From positions 1-12,321 of the forward strand of contig CALXZS010000020.1 of assembly GCA_944393305.1 (NCBI GenBank): a stretch of 12,321 nucleotides of DNA, given 5' to 3'. The DNA comes from an uncultured Clostridia bacterium. Lineage in GTDB: Bacteria > Bacillota > Clostridia > TANB77 > CAG-508. Below the pieces are notes generated by a model that ran no database searches, was not told the DNA's origin, and worked only from the letters and a program-made list of their open reading frames with translations. Of this stretch, positions 9,925-12,321 are shown piece after piece. The stretch's first letter is position 1; each line of letters opens with the position of its first letter. Made by a program: the position numbers and the translations under genes.

Positions 9925-9966
9925 TATAGTAAATTATACCTTACATAGTTATAATTTTTCATTTTT

Positions 9967-10431
9967 TCATTTAAAGATTTTATGAATAGGATAGCTTTTA
10001 GAATTAATTACATCTTTTAGAATTGTTGGAAGTATTTTAACTTTATCTAGTTCATTAAGGTCAATCCATTTATATTTTAAATAATCTTTTCCTTCAATAT
10101 TTTCTAAAGGCTTTTCTATTTTTTTATCTTGCTCATTCTTAAATTCTGCCTTGTATATAAATAATATTTCATGGTATTTTTTATTATCTTTTTCAAAAAA
10201 ATTCTCTATTGTAGACACATATGAAATAATATCTATATCCTTTCCTAATTCTTCTTTAACTTCTCTTTTTATGGTTTTTTCAGTATCTTCTCCTATCTCT
10301 ACTCTGCCACCAATTAAATTGCAATGGTCATGATTAATATTTTGATGAACTAAAAGTTTGTTATTATGAATAATCATTGCTGCTGCCCTTACATTTAACT
10401 TATAATCTTCAACATCAATAGTTAAATCCAT
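9967..10431 (-). CDS. NUDIX hydrolase
   Basis: Cytoplasmic Mg-dependent pyrophosphohydrolase of 154 residues, the usual size. The Nudix box is complete at about residues 42-64 in the pattern G-x5-E-x7-REVKEELG, so metal binding and catalysis should be intact. The strand RAAAMIIHNNKLLVHQ just before it, and YKWIDLNELDKVKILP near the end, are typical of the general NUDIX group that acts on modified nucleotides or nucleotide sugars; the substrate cannot be assigned. AAGGAGG lies 6-7 nt before the ATG, the strongest ribosome binding site in the window. It has its own promoter (10456-10484), and a tandem Spo0A box lies just upstream of that, shared with a divergent candidate small RNA. Stop codon is TGA. 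Next gene downstream starts 98 bp away. Confidence 0.93.
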   Translation of the reverse strand: MDLTIDVEDYKLNVRAAAMIIHNNKLLVHQNINHDHCNLIGGRVEIGEDTEKTIKREVKEELGKDIDIISYVSTIENFFEKDNKKYHEILFIYKAEFKNEQDKKIEKPLENIEGKDYLKYKWIDLNELDKVKILPTILKDVINSKSYPIHKIFK

Positions 10432-10455
10432 AATTTTCCTCCTTATTTTTATGAA

Positions 10456-10484
10456 AATATACCATATTTAATAAACTTTTTCAA
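10456..10484 (-). promoter_or_regulatory. Sigma-A-type promoter of the NUDIX gene
   Basis: On the minus strand TTGAAA (10479-10484) and TATATT (10456-10461) are separated by exactly 17 bp, each one base off consensus. The predicted start near 10449 leaves a leader of about 18 nt containing the strong AAGGAGG. The Spo0A box pair lies 13 bp upstream of the -35. Confidence 0.6.
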
Positions 10485-10497
10485 CTTTTTTATAGTA

Positions 10498-10514
10498 TTC
10501 GACAGATTTCGACA
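10498..10514. promoter_or_regulatory. Tandem Spo0A (0A) boxes, copy 1
   Basis: Read on the minus strand: TGTCGAA-ATC-TGTCGAA, two perfect 0A boxes (10498-10504 and 10508-10514) with a 10-bp period. The same 7+3+7 layout is known from the Bacillus subtilis abrB promoter, where a Spo0A dimer binds. The pair lies between the divergent NUDIX promoter and the plus-strand small-RNA promoter and could act on both. Binding by Spo0A is inferred from the motif only. Confidence 0.65.
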
Positions 10515-10542
10515 GCATTCTACATTGATTATGTTGTATAAT
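10509..10542 (+). promoter_or_regulatory. Candidate Spo0A-activated promoter of small RNA 1
   Basis: A perfect -10, TATAAT (10537-10542), has no good -35 at 17 bp. Instead TCGACA, inside the second 0A box (10509-10514), lies 22 bp upstream. Spo0A-activated sigma-A promoters such as spoIIG are known to have about this wide spacing with 0A boxes over the -35, so activation rather than repression is the likelier reading. The predicted start is near 10549. Confidence 0.5.
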
Positions 10543-10548
10543 TATGTT

Positions 10549-10646
10549 AATTTAAGTTTAATACTTAAATTATTACCACTTTCTTCTAAAGGAAGTACCA
10601 ATTAATAAAATTAATTCTAATCTGGTACTTCCTTTGTGATTTTTTA
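10549..10646 (+). ncRNA. Candidate small RNA 1 (about 98 nt), Spo0A-box promoter, intrinsic terminator
   Basis: It begins about 7 nt after a perfect -10 and ends at a strong hairpin and T-run. A 5' hairpin with 10-bp arms (10548-10557 and 10563-10572, loop TTAAT) sits at the predicted start. Then come a pyrimidine-rich single-stranded stretch, CCACTTTCTTCT (10576-10587), and the terminator hairpin. No reading frame longer than 3 codons starts in it, so it is likely non-coding. ACTTTC (10578-10583) can also pair with GGAAGT (10591-10596), competing with the terminator's 5' arm, so two folds are possible. It is divergent from the NUDIX gene and convergent with the dehydrogenase gene. Targets are unknown. 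Confidence 0.55.
10588..10645 (+). terminator. Rho-independent terminator of small RNA 1
   Basis: Perfect 13-bp arms AAAGGAAGTACCA (10588-10600) and TGGTACTTCCTTT (10623-10635) enclose a 22-nt loop that itself can pair ATTAAT with ATTAAT. Six T follow at 10640-10645 after GTGA. On the minus strand the hairpin is followed by purines, not T, so it works in the plus direction only and does not clearly end the dehydrogenase gene. Confidence 0.7.
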
Positions 10647-10659
10647 TTTGCAAAGTTAT

Positions 10660-11577
10660 TTAATTTTCTTTTCCTGCATTTAAAGCCTTCATATTATTAG
10701 CTGATTTATTAAGCATTTTTTTAGCAATAGCACATATTATAGGGTTTGTTGCTGATACTGCTTCCAAATTCTTTTTCAATCCTAGTTCTTTCAAACATGT
10801 ATCATCATAATCAACAGCTAAATCTATTCCTGAAATAAATGAAGCCATTTCAGAGTTTAAAAATACCATTGGGAATGCCATTTCTTTTGAAGTTGCTAGT
10901 CTTCCTGCTAAGCCTGCTTCAGCAATTAAACCTTCCTCACTTCCAACCATATCTTGAAATTCCTGTTTCATTCCGGTATCTGTTGAACCTGGCATAACAT
11001 TATTTATTCTAATTCCCTTTTTAGCAAAAACTACTGATTGTTCACACGCAAATTGTGAAAGACATCTTTTAGAATACATATATGCAAAAGTAGATGGAGC
11101 TATATTTGCCAATTTTTTTGTATTATCTACTACTTCTTTCCATGTTTTTGAGTGAACTACTTTATTTTGTTCTCTCTTAAATTTTTTCCATTCTTGTCCA
11201 GCTGTTGATGTACAATAAACTATTGAACCTCCCTTAGACATTCTCTTGTTTAAATATTTTAATGTAATATACATATTTGCTGTATAATTACAATCAAATG
11301 TAGTTCTATAATCTGTTTTAGCTCCTGATAAACCAGCTACTCCGAAAAAAGAGTCTATCTTTTCTGGAATTATTTTAAAGGCTTCATCAATGTCTTTTTT
11401 ATGTGATAAGTTGCATTTTATAAATGATGTAAAACCTTTCAATTTAGGTGAATTCATATCTAGCCCATATACTTTAGCACCTAATTCCATTAATATTTTA
11501 GCAGTGGCTTCACCCATTCCACTTGATACGCCTGTTACTACACAAATCTTATCTTTATATCCAAAATAATCTTTCAT
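10660..11577 (-). CDS. Short-chain dehydrogenase/reductase, 3-alpha-hydroxysteroid dehydrogenase-like
   Basis: NAD(P)-dependent oxidoreductase with a Rossmann fold, 305 residues. Seen: cofactor loop TGVSSGMG at 15-22; Asp40 at the end of strand 2 (VYGLD), which favours NAD over NADP; GVAGLSG at 79-85; catalytic Ser124 in YCTSTAG; Tyr166 and Lys170 in AYMYSK; and MPGSTDTG at 195-202. The insert of about 30 residues between Ser and Tyr, and the short segment before GVAG, recall the Comamonas 3-alpha-hydroxysteroid dehydrogenase/carbonyl reductase branch; the real substrate is unknown. Classical members end near residue 255, but this one has about 50 more, lysine-rich at the end. GAGG lies about 9-10 nt before the ATG. 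Its promoter faces away from the second Spo0A-box unit. No terminator of its own is evident, so its transcript may run antisense into small RNA 1. Confidence 0.9.
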   Translation of the reverse strand: MKDYFGYKDKICVVTGVSSGMGEATAKILMELGAKVYGLDMNSPKLKGFTSFIKCNLSHKKDIDEAFKIIPEKIDSFFGVAGLSGAKTDYRTTFDCNYTANMYITLKYLNKRMSKGGSIVYCTSTAGQEWKKFKREQNKVVHSKTWKEVVDNTKKLANIAPSTFAYMYSKRCLSQFACEQSVVFAKKGIRINNVMPGSTDTGMKQEFQDMVGSEEGLIAEAGLAGRLATSKEMAFPMVFLNSEMASFISGIDLAVDYDDTCLKELGLKKNLEAVSATNPIICAIAKKMLNKSANNMKALNAGKEN

Positions 11578-11644
11578 TTGTTTCTACCTCTCTTTCTTTA
11601 GTTAAATAGCTTTTATTCTTACTTTATATTTTTTTATATAAACA

Positions 11645-11674
11645 ATTATATAACATATTATTTATATATGTAAA
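11645..11674 (-). promoter_or_regulatory. Sigma-A-type promoter of the dehydrogenase gene
   Basis: On the minus strand TTTACA (11669-11674) is followed after 18 bp by TATAAT (11645-11650). The predicted start near 11638 gives a leader of about 60 nt. The surrounding DNA is extremely AT-rich, which raises the chance of a random match. The second Spo0A box pair lies about 70 bp upstream of the -35. Confidence 0.5.
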
Positions 11675-11745
11675 GAAAAATTTATGGTTATTACAATTTT
11701 TTGTTATAAATTAGTTTTAAATTGCATGTTAAAAATTTATACATA

Positions 11746-11762
11746 TTCGACAAATTTCGACA
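11746..11762. promoter_or_regulatory. Tandem Spo0A (0A) boxes, copy 2
   Basis: Read on the minus strand: TGTCGAA-ATT-TGTCGAA, two perfect boxes (11746-11752 and 11756-11762), 10-bp period, the same layout and distance to the next TATAAT as copy 1. The region 11578-11886 has no protein gene; it holds the dehydrogenase promoter, these boxes and candidate small RNA 2. Confidence 0.65.
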
Positions 11763-11790
11763 GCATTTCACAAGTATTATGTGATATAAT
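11757..11790 (+). promoter_or_regulatory. Candidate Spo0A-activated promoter of small RNA 2
   Basis: TATAAT (11785-11790) lies 22 bp after TCGACA of the second 0A box (11757-11762), exactly as in copy 1. The predicted start is near 11797. Confidence 0.5.
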
Positions 11791-11796
11791 TATGTA

Positions 11797-11893
11797 AATT
11801 GAATATATACTTAAAATAATTTTCAGAATATTCAAAACATGAAGCGCCAATATATTTATTTTATATCTTATATTGACACTTCTTTTCTATTTT
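11797..11893 (+). ncRNA. Candidate small RNA 2 (about 97 nt), paralogue of small RNA 1
   Basis: Same order of parts and nearly the same length as small RNA 1: Spo0A-box promoter, short AT-rich body, hairpin (arms 11841-11854 and 11869-11882) and a T-rich tail. The body between promoter and hairpin is mostly different from copy 1, which would fit different targets. Support is weaker, because the hairpin has two C-A mismatches when read on the plus strand and could belong to the SWIM gene on the other strand. The tail overlaps the 3' end of that gene. Confidence 0.4.
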
Positions 11894-11895
11894 AG
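11841..11895. terminator. Hairpin between small RNA 2 and the SWIM gene, possibly a two-way terminator
   Basis: Arms GAAGCGCCAATATA (11841-11854) and TATATTGACACTTC (11869-11882), 14-nt loop. On the plus strand there are two C-A mismatches but a good T-rich tail (TTTTCTATTTTAG). On the minus strand the two positions become G-U pairs, so the RNA stem is complete, but the downstream T-run is poor (ATGTTTTGAA). It lies 4 bp past the stop codon of the SWIM gene. Confidence 0.5.
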
Positions 11896-12321
11896 TTTTT
11901 CTCTTAAATATAAAATAGAAGCATATTCATGTTTGCAATTACCTTCATACGGACAATTACATTTCATTTTTTTAATTGTTGTTCCATTCATTTCAATTTC
12001 AACTTCATATTCAGTTTCAAAATCTGAACCTTAAACATAAGTTATGTACTTATTATTATAATGAATGCTTGAACAAATCATATCTTCTTTGAAGTAATTT
12101 ATTCCCCTTGAGATTACTTTATACTCAAACAAATCATCCAACTTTTCACTAAATAAATCAATATTTTGATTATCATCTTCATCCCTTATCAATACTTTTG
12201 GATCTACATATTTTTTTAAATCATCGCTAATGTTTAATAGTTCATTTATAATTTTTTTACTAGGTTTACTTGTACCATGAGTAATAATTATACCATCTTC
12301 TGCACCATCTTCAAAATTTAA
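11887..12321 (-). pseudogene. SWIM zinc-finger protein, broken by one in-frame stop; 5' end outside window
   Basis: The frame runs in from the right edge for 96 codons, meets TAA at 12031-12033, then continues for 47 codons to TAG at 11887. The C-terminal part holds the SWIM ligands CNCPYEGNCKH (CxC...CxH), and the part before the stop has RGINYFKEDMICS, typical of the start of this domain, so both halves belong to one domain. SWIM domains bind DNA or proteins and often accompany SNF2-type helicases. In relatives a residue such as Q, K or E precedes the GS that follows the stop; CAA to TAA would be a single transition. The stop removes all zinc ligands. No shift or deletion is seen, so the event is recent or a sequence error. 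The visible N-terminal stretch is acidic, with no domain I recognise. Confidence 0.75.

Larger units (their letters stand above)
10498..10547 (+). repeat. 50-bp promoter repeat, copy 1 (with 11746-11795)
   Basis: Matches 11746-11795 at 42 of 50 positions with no gap. The differences are concentrated between the Spo0A boxes and the -10; the boxes and the 11 bases TATAATTATGT are the best-conserved parts. This is conservation of a regulatory unit rather than random AT-rich likeness. Confidence 0.8.
11746..11795 (+). repeat. 50-bp promoter repeat, copy 2 (with 10498-10547)
   Basis: Second copy of the gap-free 42/50 match, 1248 bp to the right of the first in the same orientation. Weaker similarity continues beyond it: both share ATACTTAAA and, in the hairpin, GAAGnnCCAAT. 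Confidence 0.8.

Noticed and set aside
10151..10333. Plus-strand frame of 60 codons opposite the NUDIX gene
   Set aside because: Antisense shadow across the Nudix box; no independent support.
11839..11895. 18-codon plus-strand frame (MKRQYIYFISYIDTSFLF) inside small RNA 2
   Set aside because: No ribosome binding site before its ATG, no counterpart in small RNA 1, and it overlaps the hairpin and the 3' end of the SWIM gene.
12031..12033. TAA in the SWIM gene read as a reassigned sense codon
   Set aside because: TAA ends the AlkD-like, phosphatase and dehydrogenase genes normally, so code reassignment does not fit.
1..12321. CRISPR array, tRNA, rRNA, transposase or prophage genes
   Set aside because: No regularly spaced repeats, no RNA-gene signatures and no such protein motifs were seen on either strand.

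Overview
The window is very AT-rich and looks like a low-GC Firmicute, most likely a clostridial spore-former. The reasons are purine-rich ribosome binding sites (AAGGAGG, AAAGGA), sigma-A-type promoters, and two perfect tandem copies of the Spo0A box TGTCGAA. TAA, TAG and TGA are all used as stops, so the code is standard. Every protein-coding gene lies on the minus strand. The only plus-strand elements I can support are two candidate small RNA units.

Positions 1-7676 hold one huge minus-strand gene, open to the left edge. It encodes a cyclic beta-1,2-glucan synthase of at least 2558 residues: a membrane glycosyltransferase (GT84 type), a central cyclisation domain and a C-terminal GH94 phosphorylase-like domain. 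I followed its frame codon by codon from position 7676 to the edge and found no stop or frameshift. Probably only the last few residues are missing. Upstream of it, in the same direction, lie an AlkD-like DNA glycosylase (7742-8410), a low-molecular-weight protein tyrosine phosphatase with an extra C-terminal segment (8506-9225), a metallo-beta-lactamase-fold hydrolase (9242-9868) and a NUDIX hydrolase (9967-10431). The phosphatase and the hydrolase are 16 bp apart and almost certainly cotranscribed. The other gaps are 65-98 bp, so a longer operon is possible but not shown.

The right part (10432-11886) is the most interesting. Two related plus-strand units are arranged alike, one between the NUDIX gene and a short-chain dehydrogenase gene (10660-11577), the other between that gene and a broken SWIM zinc-finger gene at the right edge (11887-12321). 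Each unit has two Spo0A boxes exactly 10 bp apart, a 22-bp gap, a perfect TATAAT, and a short non-coding stretch ending in a hairpin and T-run. Each would give an RNA of roughly 100 nt. The two promoter regions match at 42 of 50 positions without gaps. I infer a pair of Spo0A-controlled paralogous small RNAs, each divergent from one metabolic gene and convergent with the next. The left unit is well supported. The right one is weaker, because its hairpin could instead end the SWIM gene.

The SWIM gene has one in-frame TAA just before its zinc-binding part. The frame stays intact after it, which suggests a recent loss of function or a sequence error.
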